Shown: positions 46,484 to 56,058, numbered from the stretch's first letter. The stretch is DNA of 64,000 nt from Ruminococcaceae bacterium UBA6413 (GCA_002437415.1 DJPL01000042.1:95436-159435), one strand, 5' to 3'. Numbers and translations are program-made. The notes: generated by a model not told the origin, from the letters alone.

Positions 46484-46570
46484 TGGTGCCGCTGATCGGA
46501 CTTGAACCGATACGGTATTGCTACCGAGGGATTTTAAGTCCCTTGTGTCTGCCGATTCCACCACAGCGGC
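46484..46570 (-). tRNA. tRNA-Leu (anticodon TAA)
   Basis: Minus strand cloverleaf with acceptor GCCGCTG/CAGCGGC, anticodon arm AGGGA-CTTAAAA-TCCCT giving anticodon TAA, a long variable arm (class II), and T loop GTTCAAGTC. Discriminator A, CCA encoded (46486-46484). It lies 24 bases upstream of tRNA-Ser in the same transcript. Confidence 0.96.
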
Positions 46571-46578
46571 ATTTGGTT

Positions 46579-46596
46579 GCGTGGGGTGCGTGGGGT
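46579..46596. repeat. 9-base tandem duplication in the tRNA leader
   Basis: GCGTGGGGT occurs twice in direct tandem between the -10 box and the 5' end of tRNA-Leu. It may be a simple slippage event. Confidence 0.7.
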
Positions 46597-46611
46597 GATT
46601 AACCTTGATAT

Positions 46612-46640
46612 ATTATACACTTATTTCACCTGCTTGTCAA
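46612..46640 (-). promoter_or_regulatory. perfect consensus promoter of the tRNA-Leu/tRNA-Ser operon
   Basis: Minus strand TTGACA (46640-46635), 17-base spacer, TATAAT (46617-46612), about 42 bases upstream of tRNA-Leu. Confidence 0.92.
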
Positions 46641-46684
46641 GTGCTTTTTGAAAATTTTATTAAATTATTTTCTCTTTTTTCATC

Positions 46685-46713
46685 TTGTATTTTGCTGCGA
46701 AATAGTGTAAAAT
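46685..46713 (+). promoter_or_regulatory. promoter of the glycosyltransferase gene
   Basis: TTGTAT (46685-46690), 17-base spacer, TAAAAT (46708-46713), 75 bases before the start codon. Confidence 0.6.
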
Positions 46714-46788
46714 ATTTATAGAAATATACCCAAAAAACAGGATACATTTTCCAATCGTTCTACAAATTTTATTGAAAGGGGAATACCA

Positions 46789-48045
46789 ATGAGGATAGCT
46801 CTGTTTACAGAAACATATTTACCGAGCATCAACGGTGTAGTCACCCATGTAAAAACATTAAAAGAAGGTCTTGAGGCGCTCGGACATACCGTTATGGTAG
46901 TTACCGCAGACTCAAGAGTAAATAACCACGTTATAGCGGACGATGTTATGTATTGTCCCGCTGTCAAGCTCAAAAAGATATATAATTATGATATAGCTCC
47001 GCCGATAAGCAAGGAGCGACTTGATAAGATAAAGAGCTTTGCTCCGGATATAATCCATATCCACAACGAATTCGGTGTAGGAATATCGGGTGTGCTTATT
47101 GCGCGAACCCTCAAGGTTCCTCTTGTATACACGCTCCATACAATGTATGACGACTATGTGTACTATGTAGCAAAGACCAAGGGCTTTGTCAAGCTCGTGA
47201 CCTCGGCAAGCCACCTTTACGCAAAAATGCTGGCTTCTACAGCATCGGCAATTACAGGTCCTTCTCCGAAGGTTTCGGAATATTTCAAGCTCTGCGGTGT
47301 CAAGAAGCCAGTTCACGTTATTCCGAACTCGGTTGAGCTTGATGTTTTCAAGCCCGAAAATGTTGATAAAAACGCCGCTCTTGAAATGAGAAGAAAATTC
47401 GGCTTTGCAGACGACGATATGGTTTACTGCTTCTGCGGTAGACTCGGTAAAGAGAAGAACATCACACTTTTGCTTCAGTACTGGGCTAAGAATGTAAAGC
47501 CCGAGGATAAGCTGAGGCTGTTTATCCTCGGTGACGGACCTTTGCACGAACAACACTGCAAGGAAGCACAGGAATACGGCATAGCCGATATGGTAAAGTT
47601 CGCGGGAAGAGTAGAACACCCCGATTTACCCGTGTATTACGCTTGCTGTGACGCGTATATCACCGCTTCGCTTTCCGATACCTGCTCAATATCAATGCTT
47701 GAGGGTATGGCAATGCATCTGCCTGTTCTCAGCCTTAAGGACGACCTTAATGTCGGACAGGTCAAGGACGGTATCAACGGCTATAACTTCACCGATGCAG
47801 ACAGTATGTACGAGCTTCTTAAAAAGCTCCGCGATATGCCGAAGGCAGAGCTTGCAGAGTTTGGCAGACAGACAAGAGAGTCGATAATAACATCGGGTGC
47901 CGTTCGCCTTGCAAACGACCTGCTGGATGTCTATAAAGAGGCGATGGAGGTATATAAGAAAAAGAACAGAAAACGCAAGTTCAAAAAGCGCTATCGTGTC
48001 ATCAGACACAGATATGTCAGACGCTCAAGAAATTACAAGAGTTAA
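46789..48045 (+). CDS. family 4 glycosyltransferase, probable diacylglycerol glucosyltransferase
   Basis: A 418-residue GT-B retaining glycosyltransferase. The N-terminal domain begins MRIALFTETYLPSINGVVTH and has the HIHNEFGVG and YTLHTMYDDY segments; the C-terminal GT4 domain contains CFCGRLGKEKN, ILGDGPL and the SDTCSISMLEGMAMHLPV donor-site motif. This pattern matches 1,2-diacylglycerol 3-alpha-glucosyltransferases that make membrane glycolipids. The C-terminal tail (last 30 residues) is extremely rich in Lys/Arg, fitting attachment to anionic membrane. AAAGGGG lies before the ATG. Confidence 0.88.
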   Translation: MRIALFTETYLPSINGVVTHVKTLKEGLEALGHTVMVVTADSRVNNHVIADDVMYCPAVKLKKIYNYDIAPPISKERLDKIKSFAPDIIHIHNEFGVGISGVLIARTLKVPLVYTLHTMYDDYVYYVAKTKGFVKLVTSASHLYAKMLASTASAITGPSPKVSEYFKLCGVKKPVHVIPNSVELDVFKPENVDKNAALEMRRKFGFADDDMVYCFCGRLGKEKNITLLLQYWAKNVKPEDKLRLFILGDGPLHEQHCKEAQEYGIADMVKFAGRVEHPDLPVYYACCDAYITASLSDTCSISMLEGMAMHLPVLSLKDDLNVGQVKDGINGYNFTDADSMYELLKKLRDMPKAELAEFGRQTRESIITSGAVRLANDLLDVYKEAMEVYKKKNRKRKFKKRYRVIRHRYVRRSRNYKS

Positions 48046-48053
48046 AGCGATCT

Positions 48054-48087
48054 ATGCTCCGTGTTATCCGATACGGAGCATTACTTT
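48054..48087 (+). terminator. weak hairpin between glycosyltransferase and esterase genes
   Basis: ATGCTCCGT, 10-base loop, ACGGAGCAT, then TACTTTT. It may partially terminate or stabilise the first transcript. Confidence 0.45.
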
Positions 48088-48099
48088 TAGAGGTGTCAT

Positions 48100-48882
48100 A
48101 TGTCACAGATCGATATACGTTTCTTTTCACAGTCGCTGAACCGCTATTCATCTTTTAAAATGTACATTCCCGACGATAAGCGCAACTACGGCGGCACTTA
48201 CGATAAAGAAAATATGAAAACGTTGTTTATCCTGCACGGTTATTCTCAGGACGGCAACAATTGGATACCGGATCATATCGCGGAAAAATACAACCTTGCT
48301 GTTGTGATCCCTCACGGTGAAAATTCATTCTGGCTTGACGGCTTGTCAACGGGGCATAAGTATTGTACTTATGTTGGTGACGAGCTGGTGCGGTATGTGC
48401 GAAATACATTTGATCTTGCCAAAACGCCGGAAAATACTGCGATAATGGGTTATTCTATGGGCGGCTTCGGCGCACTTCATACCGCATTCACTTATCCCAA
48501 AACATTCGGCAAGGTATGCGCCTTGTCTTCTGCACTTATCGTACATGAAATAGCAGGAATGAAAGAGGGCGGCGGAAACGATGTGGCAAATTACGATTAT
48601 TATCACGAATGCTTCGGCAACCTCGATACGGTAATTGACAGTGATAACAATCCCGAAACACTTATAAAGCGCCTTAACACGCAAAGAAAGAAAATACCGC
48701 AGATATATATGGCTTGCGGCACAGAAGATTTTTTGCTTGATAATAACAGGCAGTTCCACGCATTTCTTAAAAAGGAAAACGTACCTCACGTTTATCTTGA
48801 AAGCAAAGGCGGTCACGATATGACCTTCTGGAGCGAATATGTAGTTAAGTTCTCTGATATGATGTTCGGTAAAAAGGAATAA
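48100..48882 (+). CDS. alpha/beta-hydrolase, esterase D/tributyrin esterase type
   Basis: A 260-residue serine hydrolase of the esterase D/FrmB group. It shows the oxyanion region LFILHGYSQDGNNW, the nucleophile elbow GYSMGGFGALHTA, an acidic residue in CGTEDFLLDNN and a catalytic His in KGGHDMTFW. No signal peptide. Substrates may be short-chain esters or acyl groups of polysaccharide. It follows the glycosyltransferase by 54 bases, probably in one operon. Confidence 0.88.
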   Translation: MSQIDIRFFSQSLNRYSSFKMYIPDDKRNYGGTYDKENMKTLFILHGYSQDGNNWIPDHIAEKYNLAVVIPHGENSFWLDGLSTGHKYCTYVGDELVRYVRNTFDLAKTPENTAIMGYSMGGFGALHTAFTYPKTFGKVCALSSALIVHEIAGMKEGGGNDVANYDYYHECFGNLDTVIDSDNNPETLIKRLNTQRKKIPQIYMACGTEDFLLDNNRQFHAFLKKENVPHVYLESKGGHDMTFWSEYVVKFSDMMFGKKE

Positions 48883-48885
48883 GGC

Positions 48886-48920
48886 TATGCCCACAAGCGA
48901 AAATATCGTTTGTGGGCATA
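48886..48920. terminator. bidirectional terminator between esterase and spoVT
   Basis: TATGCCCACAAGCG, 7-base loop, CGTTTGTGGGCATA (14 bp, one G-U), lying between two convergent stop codons. T runs are short on both sides. Confidence 0.8.
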
Positions 48921-48927
48921 ATTGTTA

Positions 48928-49470
48928 TTAGACATCTTCCATCTGTTTTCCGAAATACATAGCCGCCGCCTCAACGAGAGCCTTTGTCTTGTCGTCAACC
49001 GTTGAGTTTTCCTTATCCGACAGCATTATTACAGCACCGTTTACATCACCGTCAGCCATTATAGGCGCACAGGCAACGGCAAAGCGGTCAACACCCTCAA
49101 TAGGGTTCATTTTAACGCCGTCAGCGGTTCGGTACAGGGATTTTCTCTGTTCGATAAGATCTTCAAGCGAGCTTGAAACTCTGCGCTCAAGCACTTCCTT
49201 TTTCTGAATGCCCGATGCCGCTATTACATGGTCGCGGTCGCATATTACCGTAGGCATTCCTCCGACCTTGTAAAGTACATCTGCATATTGTCCGGCTGTG
49301 CCTGATATTTCGCCGACGGGGGAGTATTTTCTGAAAATAACCTCGCCGTCCACGCTTGTATATATTTCAAGCGGTGTGCCTTCCCTTATCCTCATTGTTC
49401 TTCTTATTTCTTTAGGTATTACGACTCTTCCGAGATCGTCAATACGTCTTACAATTCCCGTAGCTTTCAT
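48928..49470 (-). CDS. spoVT: stage V sporulation protein T
   Basis: A 180-residue AbrB-type regulator: N-terminal swapped-hairpin DNA-binding domain MKATGIVRRIDDLGRVVIPK followed by EIRRTMRIREGTPLEIY, and a C-terminal GAF-like domain (about 60-178). In Bacillus SpoVT controls forespore genes under sigma-G. A clear ribosome site (AAAGGAATG) precedes the ATG. I could not assign a sigma-G promoter with confidence in the 220-base upstream gap. Confidence 0.95.
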   Translation of the reverse strand: MKATGIVRRIDDLGRVVIPKEIRRTMRIREGTPLEIYTSVDGEVIFRKYSPVGEISGTAGQYADVLYKVGGMPTVICDRDHVIAASGIQKKEVLERRVSSSLEDLIEQRKSLYRTADGVKMNPIEGVDRFAVACAPIMADGDVNGAVIMLSDKENSTVDDKTKALVEAAAMYFGKQMEDV

Positions 49471-49619
49471 TATATGACATTCCTTTCTGAAGAAACTGTT
49501 TTTGCTCTTACAAACATATTATTCCTTGCGATGTGTCAATTATTCAGAAATTTGTCACATATTGAGTTTTCGGCTCGTTTATTCATTCGAAGCTTTCAGA
49601 TACGACTGTGCTTTTGATG

Positions 49620-49648
49620 TTGATTTTAAACAGAAAATGTAGTATAAT
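49620..49648 (+). promoter_or_regulatory. promoter of tadA
   Basis: TTGATT (49620-49625), 17-base spacer, TATAAT (49643-49648), 46 bases before the GTG start. Confidence 0.7.
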
Positions 49649-49660
49649 AACGTGTAATAA

Positions 49661-50248
<588 letters not shown>

Positions 50249-50272
50249 ATGTTTATCCTTTCGTGATCGCGA

Positions 50273-50941
50273 TCAGTCGGTGTTTATACGGTCAAGACGC
50301 TTTTCGGCGTTTTTGATAAGGCTCAGAAGCGCTGTGCCTTGCTTATCGTATTCGGCTTCGATAGAATTTGTAGTGATTGAAGGAGCGTTATCCGCGTCGT
50401 TTGCGGCGGCATCGGCAGCTGCACCCACTTCAAGGCATATAGCGCTGTCGATAAGATGAAGAGCAGATGTCGGTGATACTCCGAAAAGGCTTTCGTTATT
50501 CTTGCTGTTAGCATTGTATGTTATCCTGAACGCTTTGTAGACAGAAAGCGTCAGCATCGAAGAAACGCTCTTGCTCAGCTTAGAAGATTTTATCTTCTGT
50601 AAAAGAGAGAAGATGACCTCTATGCTGTTGGTTATAAGCTTTTTATTAAGAGCAAGCATAATGTCGCCCGATTTTGAATCACTCGCATTGCCGCCGTCAG
50701 GTATATCGCTCTCGGTGATTATACCGCCGTTTGAAACGGGAGAACGTCCGAGCAGATAATCTGTGGAAACATTATAATAGTCTGCCGCTTTTACAAGGAA
50801 TTCAAGACCGCATTCACGCTTGCCCTTTTCATAGTGTGACAGGAGCGCCTGAGCTATGCCCAGATCTGCGGCAACCTGTTTTTGTGTAAGCCCACGTTCT
50901 TTGCGGAGCAGGGAAAGTATCCTCGGAAAATCGGTGTTCAT
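50273..50941 (-). CDS. XRE-family transcriptional regulator with long C-terminal domain
   Basis: A 222-residue protein with an N-terminal helix-turn-helix (RKERGLTQKQVAADLGIAQALLSHYEKGKRECGLEFLVKAADYYNV, written here as family pattern across residues 13-60) ending in STDYLLGRSP. The remaining 150 residues are helical, with Ser/Lys- and Ala/Asp-rich parts and no recognised sensor domain. GAGAGG precedes the ATG. Together with the small membrane peptide downstream it may form a two-gene regulatory unit. The promoter at 50981 drives it. Confidence 0.85.
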   Translation of the reverse strand: MNTDFPRILSLLRKERGLTQKQVAADLGIAQALLSHYEKGKRECGLEFLVKAADYYNVSTDYLLGRSPVSNGGIITESDIPDGGNASDSKSGDIMLALNKKLITNSIEVIFSLLQKIKSSKLSKSVSSMLTLSVYKAFRITYNANSKNNESLFGVSPTSALHLIDSAICLEVGAAADAAANDADNAPSITTNSIEAEYDKQGTALLSLIKNAEKRLDRINTD

Positions 50942-50980
50942 TATTTGACCTCTCTTAATCTGACAATATTCACAAAGTAT

Positions 50981-51009
50981 ATTATAGCGGAGTTATTCCC
51001 GATTGTAAA
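50981..51009 (-). promoter_or_regulatory. promoter of the XRE regulator
   Basis: Minus strand TTTACA (51009-51004), 17-base spacer, TATAAT (50986-50981). A TATAAT on the plus strand at 51045-51050 may serve the divergent phosphatase operon, but its -35 is poor. Confidence 0.7.
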
Positions 51010-51123
51010 GCGTGATTTTATACAAAAAATCGAGTGCTTTTTTATATAATAACCCCATATTAAAACAAATTTCGCCGATTTCGGCATAAATATCAGTAAA
51101 AACAGACCGAAAGGAAGTAAAAA

Positions 51124-51732
51124 ATGAAGAATTACAGGCTCTATCTTATCCGTCACGGAATTACTCAGGGTAACCTTGAGGGAAAATATATCGGCACTAC
51201 CGACCTGCCGCTTTGCGAGGAGGGTGAAAACGCCATTTCATCGCTTGCGGCGCTTGACGTGTATCCTAAGGTGCAAAAAGTGTATTCAAGCCCGCTGAAG
51301 CGTTGCCTTCAGACTGCCGACATAATTTACCCAGAGCGCCTTTTAAAGCGCATTGACGGAATATCCGAGATAGATTTCGGCGACTATGAGGGCAAGACGC
51401 AGGCTGAGCTTCAGAATGACGAAAAGTACCTTGAATGGCTCAAGGGCGGATATGACGCCGCACCACCGAACGGCGAGAGCTTCGGGCATTTCACATTAAG
51501 ATGCCTTGACGGACTTGAAGAAATATTCAAGGATATGATGGCAAACGAGGTAACATCTGCGGCTGTTATCACACATTCGGGAGTTATTATGAATCTTCTT
51601 TCGGGATACGGTCTGCCTAAAATGAAGCCTATTGACTTTGCCTGCAACCAGGGCGAGGGCTTTGAGATACAGCTCAGCACATTTCTGTGGCAACACGGTC
51701 CTGTCTTTGAGATAGTGGGAAAATTATTCTGA
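51124..51732 (+). CDS. histidine phosphatase family protein
   Basis: A 202-residue phosphatase of the phosphoglycerate mutase/CobC superfamily. The RHG motif is in YLIRHGITQGN, followed by YSSPLKRCLQTA, the acid residue region EIDFGDYEGKTQAEL and a second His in VITHSGVIMNLL. The substrate is not determined. AAAGGA precedes the ATG. It is first in a run with tex, a YcxB-like gene and queH. Confidence 0.88.
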   Translation: MKNYRLYLIRHGITQGNLEGKYIGTTDLPLCEEGENAISSLAALDVYPKVQKVYSSPLKRCLQTADIIYPERLLKRIDGISEIDFGDYEGKTQAELQNDEKYLEWLKGGYDAAPPNGESFGHFTLRCLDGLEEIFKDMMANEVTSAAVITHSGVIMNLLSGYGLPKMKPIDFACNQGEGFEIQLSTFLWQHGPVFEIVGKLF

Positions 51733-51750
51733 TAAAAACGAGGAAAAACA

Positions 51751-53892
51751 ATGGATATTTTAAAGCAGTTAGCGGAAGAATTCAAGATAAGAAACACTCA
51801 GGTAGAGAACACCGTAAAGCTAATAGATGACGGTAATACGATACCGTTCATTTCACGATACAGAAAAGAAGCTACAGGCGGACTTGACGACCAGCTTTTA
51901 AGAGAGCTCAGCGAAAGACTTACCTATCTGCGCAATCTCGAAAGCAGAAAGGAAGAAGTTAAAAATCTTATTGAAAACGGCGGTAATCTGACCGAAAAGA
52001 TCGAAAGCGACCTTGTTAGCGCCAAGACGCTTGCGGAGGTAGAGGACATCTACAGACCGTTCAAGCCCAAGCGTAAGACAAGAGCGGTCATAGCTAAAGA
52101 AAAAGGTTTACAGCCGCTTGCGGATTTCATTCTTGCCCAGACGCCGGCTTCACCGACAATCGAAGCTCAGAATTATATCAGTGAGGAAAAGGGCGTTACC
52201 TCGGCAGACGATGCAATAAACGGCGCGCTCGACATCATCTCGGAAACAGTTTCTGACGATGCAGACCTGCGTAAAAAGCTGTACGCCGAGTACACCGGTC
52301 ACGCACTTATCGTGTCCAAAGCAACCGATGAAAACGCTGAAACGGTCTATAAAAATTACTATGACTACAGCGAGCTTGCGTGCAAAATACCTCCGCACAG
52401 GCTTTTGGCACTTGACAGAGGCGAACGCGAGGAAGCGTTAAAGGTTACGGTACAGCCGGACGAGCAGTGGGTAATGAAGCATATCTACAGAGCATACGTC
52501 AAGGCAGAAAACGACTGCGGCAGACTGGTGCGCTCCGCGTGCGACGACAGCTTCAAGCGCCTTATTCACCCCTCACTTGAACGAAGGCTCAGAAACGAGC
52601 TTACCGAGAAAGCCTGCGACAGCAGTATACATACATTCTCGGACAACTTAAGACAGCTTCTTATGCAGCCGCCTGTCAAGAACAGCGTTGCACTGGGTTT
52701 TGACCCTGGCTACCGGACAGGCTGTAAGGTCGCAGTAGTAGACGCTACAGGAAAGGTACTTGATACATCTGTTGTATATCCTACGCCACCGAAAAGCGAC
52801 ATCGCGGGTGCGGATAAGATAATAAAATCGCTTATCGAAAAGCACAAGGTCGACATTATCGCCATAGGAAACGGCACGGCAAGCCACGAGAGCGAAGTGT
52901 TCATTGCCGATCTGCTAAAGACGATCGACCGCAAGGTAAGCTATATGGTAGTTTCCGAAGCGGGCGCGAGTGTATATTCTGCAAGTAAGCTTGCGGCTGA
53001 GGAATTCCCCGAGTATGACGTTTCACTGCGAAGTGCAGTATCGATCGCAAGACGACTTCAGGACCCTCTTGCTGAGCTTGTAAAGATCGACCCAAAGGCA
53101 ATCGGCGTAGGTCAGTATCAGCACGATATGCCGCCCGCAAAGCTGTCCGAGGCACTCGGCGGAGTAGTAGAGGACAGCGTAAACAGCGTCGGTGTAGACC
53201 TGAATACCGCGTCTGTTTCACTGCTCAGCTATGTTGCGGGCATAAACTCTGCGGTAGCAAAGAACATAGTTGCCTACAGAGAGGAAAACGGTGCGTTTAC
53301 AAACCGCAAGGAGCTTCTTAAGGTCGCAAAGCTCGGCAAGAAAGCCTTTGAGCAGTGCGCAGGATTTATGCGCATTCACGGCGGTAAGTACCCGCTTGAT
53401 AATACCTCGGTACACCCCGAAAGCTATAAGGCGGCAGAGGCTCTTCTCGACAAGTGCGGATTTAAGCTTGCCGATGTATCGGGCGGTATTCCGTCTATCA
53501 AGGAGCAGGTAAAAAGCATAGGCGTAAAGAAGCTGTCCGATGAGCTCGGCATAGGCGAGATGACGCTTGCGGATATTACAAACGAGCTTGCAAAGCCCGG
53601 CAGAGATCCCAGGGATGAGCTTCCCGCTCCGCTTCTCAGGACCGATATTGCCGATATAAACAGCTTAAAGCCCGGTATGATACTTGACGGTACGGTCAGA
53701 AATGTAATAGATTTCGGTGTATTTGTCGATATCGGCGTACATCAGGACGGACTTGTACATATCTCGCAGATATGCGACAAATACATAAAGCACCCTCTTG
53801 AAGCGGTAAAGGTCGGAGATATCGTAAAAGTAAAAGTGCTGGGTATCGACCCCGCAAAAAAGCGCATTTCTCTTACTATGAAGGGAGTATAA
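51751..53892 (+). CDS. tex: Tex family S1 RNA-binding protein
   Basis: A 713-residue nucleic acid-binding protein. N-terminal helical Tex domain (GNTIPFISRYRKEATGGLDDQLLRE split by ordinary helix boundaries), a central YqgF-like RNase H fold (LGFDPGYRTGCKVAVVD), helix-hairpin-helix segments (LNTASVSLLSYVAGI) and a C-terminal S1 domain (DGTVRNVIDFGVFVDIGVH). Tex acts in transcription and stress tolerance in other bacteria. The length is standard. It starts 18 bases after the phosphatase gene. Confidence 0.94.
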   Translation: MDILKQLAEEFKIRNTQVENTVKLIDDGNTIPFISRYRKEATGGLDDQLLRELSERLTYLRNLESRKEEVKNLIENGGNLTEKIESDLVSAKTLAEVEDIYRPFKPKRKTRAVIAKEKGLQPLADFILAQTPASPTIEAQNYISEEKGVTSADDAINGALDIISETVSDDADLRKKLYAEYTGHALIVSKATDENAETVYKNYYDYSELACKIPPHRLLALDRGEREEALKVTVQPDEQWVMKHIYRAYVKAENDCGRLVRSACDDSFKRLIHPSLERRLRNELTEKACDSSIHTFSDNLRQLLMQPPVKNSVALGFDPGYRTGCKVAVVDATGKVLDTSVVYPTPPKSDIAGADKIIKSLIEKHKVDIIAIGNGTASHESEVFIADLLKTIDRKVSYMVVSEAGASVYSASKLAAEEFPEYDVSLRSAVSIARRLQDPLAELVKIDPKAIGVGQYQHDMPPAKLSEALGGVVEDSVNSVGVDLNTASVSLLSYVAGINSAVAKNIVAYREENGAFTNRKELLKVAKLGKKAFEQCAGFMRIHGGKYPLDNTSVHPESYKAAEALLDKCGFKLADVSGGIPSIKEQVKSIGVKKLSDELGIGEMTLADITNELAKPGRDPRDELPAPLLRTDIADINSLKPGMILDGTVRNVIDFGVFVDIGVHQDGLVHISQICDKYIKHPLEAVKVGDIVKVKVLGIDPAKKRISLTMKGV

Positions 53893-53893
53893 G

Positions 53894-54409
53894 ATGATAG
53901 ACTCAGAATTAAAATATACCTCAGAAAATGTCGGAGAATTTGTAAAGTACAACATTTTCGGCAAAAACAAAGCGTCAAAGGTATATGTGATATGCTACCT
54001 TGTCGCAATGGGACTTATTGCGGCTGTCGGCATCATACTTGCTATAATCACACAGATGTGGTGGTTTATATTTGCTACCGTTATCTGCGGACTGCTTATA
54101 GCCGCAACCGCACTTATACTTTCTGCGACGCTTAAAAAGTACACAAAAGAGATTTTTAATGTCAACTCAAAAAACGGATATGACGGCATTGAGATAACCG
54201 CAAGCAGTATTGTGCTCAAAAACGGCGGTGCGGCAAAAGCTATTGCCGAGTGGACTGCCGTAGCCTCTGTTGACTTCAATAAATCAAGCGCTTATATCGT
54301 AACTCATGACGGATATCTTTTTATAATAAGTGAAAATGATATCAGAGAGGGCTCGCTTGACGAACTTCGTCAGATAGCAGATGAAAAGCTGGTGAAGGCT
54401 GATGACTAA
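53894..54409 (+). CDS. YcxB-like membrane protein
   Basis: A 171-residue protein with two adjacent membrane helices (about 30-52 and 55-78), and a C-terminal cytoplasmic domain of YcxB type (VNSKNGYDGIEITASSIVLKNGGAAKAIAEW, ending in an acidic helix). The function is unknown. It begins 1 base after tex and overlaps queH by 8 bases, so it is tightly coupled. Confidence 0.8.
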   Translation: MIDSELKYTSENVGEFVKYNIFGKNKASKVYVICYLVAMGLIAAVGIILAIITQMWWFIFATVICGLLIAATALILSATLKKYTKEIFNVNSKNGYDGIEITASSIVLKNGGAAKAIAEWTAVASVDFNKSSAYIVTHDGYLFIISENDIREGSLDELRQIADEKLVKADD

Positions 54410-55019
54410 TTATCAGCTTGAAACCGACAGGATCATAAAATCGCTCGACCACGCTCCGACGCTTTTTCTTCATGCGTGCTGTGCGCCGTGTAGCAGTTAT
54501 GTGCTGGAATATCTTGCGGAGCACTTCAATATCACGGTGTTTTTCTATAATCCGAATATAACCGAAAAGGACGAATACGAAAAGCGTAAAAACGAGCTTA
54601 AGCGGCTTATAAGGGAAAAGCCTTTCCGATATCCCGTTAAAATGATAGACGGTGATTATGCTCCCGATTTATTTTTTGCTATGGCTAAAGGAAAAGAGCA
54701 TATCCCCGAGGGCGGAGAACGCTGTTTTTTATGCTATGAAATGCGGCTGAGAGAAACCGCAAGGCTTGCAAAACAGCTCGGATATGAGTACTTCTGCACA
54801 ACGTTGTCCGTTAGCCCGCATAAAAATGCTGCAAAGCTGAACGAGCTCGGCGGCAGACTCAGCGAAGAATACAATATACCTTATCTCTACTCGGACTTCA
54901 AAAAGTGCAACGGATACAAGCGCTCGATAGAGCTTTCCGCCGAATACGGCTTGTATCGGCAGAATTATTGCGGTTGTATCTACAGCCGTATGCAGGCTGA
55001 ACGTAAAGAAAATGCTTAA
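54402..55019 (+). CDS. queH: epoxyqueuosine reductase QueH
   Basis: A 205-residue metalloenzyme that reduces epoxyqueuosine to queuosine in tRNA, a non-homologous replacement for QueG. The cysteine motifs are HACCAPCSSY, ERCFLCYEMR and NYCGCIYSR, matching the family's iron-sulfur ligands. The NPNITEKDEYEKRKNELKR segment is also typical. It overlaps the YcxB-like gene. No other queuosine gene is nearby. Confidence 0.93.
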   Translation: MTNYQLETDRIIKSLDHAPTLFLHACCAPCSSYVLEYLAEHFNITVFFYNPNITEKDEYEKRKNELKRLIREKPFRYPVKMIDGDYAPDLFFAMAKGKEHIPEGGERCFLCYEMRLRETARLAKQLGYEYFCTTLSVSPHKNAAKLNELGGRLSEEYNIPYLYSDFKKCNGYKRSIELSAEYGLYRQNYCGCIYSRMQAERKENA

Positions 55020-55070
55020 ATTTCAAGGAGTAGCTGTTACATTCAAAATCTGAAAATTATCTGAAACCGA

Positions 55071-55099
55071 TTGATTTTTCCCTTACATTGTGGTAGAAT
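55071..55099 (+). promoter_or_regulatory. promoter of the cyclophilin lipoprotein
   Basis: TTGATT (55071-55076), 17-base spacer, TAGAAT (55094-55099), 30 bases before the start codon. Confidence 0.65.
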
Positions 55100-55129
55100 A
55101 ATGGATAGTTTATGTAAGCAAAGGAGTTT

Positions 55130-55972
55130 ATGATGTTAAAAAAAATATTAGCGGGTATTTTATGTACCGCAGCAATGATAACTATGGTCGCCGGTTGCTC
55201 CGGTGACAGCACAACGTCCGGCAATACGTCCGTTGACCCATCTGCAAGCCTAACAGGCAATACAGGTGATGTAAAGCTTGAAAAAGGCGATAAATACGCT
55301 GTAATGACTATCAAGGACTATGGCGATATAACAATAAAGCTATATCCCGATGCCGCACCAAAGGGCACTCAGAACTTCATTGACCTTGCTAACAGCGGAT
55401 ACTACAACGGAAAGACATTCCACAGAGTAGTAGCTGACTTTATGGCGCAGGGCGGTAAGGATTTCACGGGCGAAACCAATGTTGAAAACTTCGGCATTGA
55501 AACCAATTACAATATGCGTCATTTCTACGGTGCTTTATGCTACGCAAATGCTATGGGTAAGAATTCTACCGAGTTCTATATTGTAAACAACAAGAATTCT
55601 CAGGATTACGATAATTTCAGCACAGCAAGGATCGACAACAATATACAGGGCTATGAGGATTACGCTAAGCAGTACGACAAGGATTCTCAGGAATACACCT
55701 ACTATATGTTCCAGGCAAACTACTACAGAAATTTAAAGCAGTTCATTGAAAATATGGACGATGCCACAAAGGCTAAGTATAAGGAAGTCGGCGGTACGCC
55801 CTCACTTGACGGTAACTACACCGTATTCGGTCAGACCGTAGACGGATTTGACGTTCTTGACAAGATATCCGCTGTTGAGGTAGAAGAAAACGATGCCATG
55901 GGCGGCGAAGAAGTAAGCAAGCCCAAGACTGAAATAGTCATTGAAAAGGTTGAGATCAAGGATTACGAATAA
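55130..55972 (+). CDS. cyclophilin-type peptidyl-prolyl isomerase lipoprotein
   Basis: A 280-residue lipoprotein: signal peptide with lipobox MVAGC (Cys23), a Ser/Thr-rich linker to about 45, then a cyclophilin domain (IKLYPDAAPKGTQNFIDLA, GKTFHRVVADFMAQGG, and VFGQTVDGFDVLDKI). Between the FSTARID-type core and the final strands there is an insertion of about 60 residues, rich in Tyr, Asp and Gln. It probably helps fold exported proteins outside the membrane. AAGGAG lies before tandem ATG codons at 55130/55133. Confidence 0.93.
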   Translation: MMLKKILAGILCTAAMITMVAGCSGDSTTSGNTSVDPSASLTGNTGDVKLEKGDKYAVMTIKDYGDITIKLYPDAAPKGTQNFIDLANSGYYNGKTFHRVVADFMAQGGKDFTGETNVENFGIETNYNMRHFYGALCYANAMGKNSTEFYIVNNKNSQDYDNFSTARIDNNIQGYEDYAKQYDKDSQEYTYYMFQANYYRNLKQFIENMDDATKAKYKEVGGTPSLDGNYTVFGQTVDGFDVLDKISAVEVEENDAMGGEEVSKPKTEIVIEKVEIKDYE

Positions 55973-55979
55973 TATCACC

Positions 55980-56006
55980 ATACCGCTCGTCTGAGCGGTA
56001 TTTTTG
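55980..56006 (+). terminator. intrinsic terminator after the cyclophilin gene
   Basis: ATACCGCTC, loop GTCT, GAGCGGTAT, then four T. Confidence 0.9.
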
Positions 56007-56028
56007 TGCCTTATATCCATATAAAACA

Positions 56029-56058
56029 AGCCGCCCTGCTAACAGAAGCAGAGCGGCT
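56029..56058 (-). terminator. terminator of the hydrogenase operon
   Basis: Minus strand AGCCGCTCTGCT, loop TCTGTT, AGCAGGGCGGCT (12 bp, one G-U), then TG and four T. It lies 20 bases after the hydA stop. Confidence 0.82.

Noticed and set aside
46912..47619. 235-residue minus-strand open frame
   Set aside because: Antisense shadow of the family 4 glycosyltransferase.
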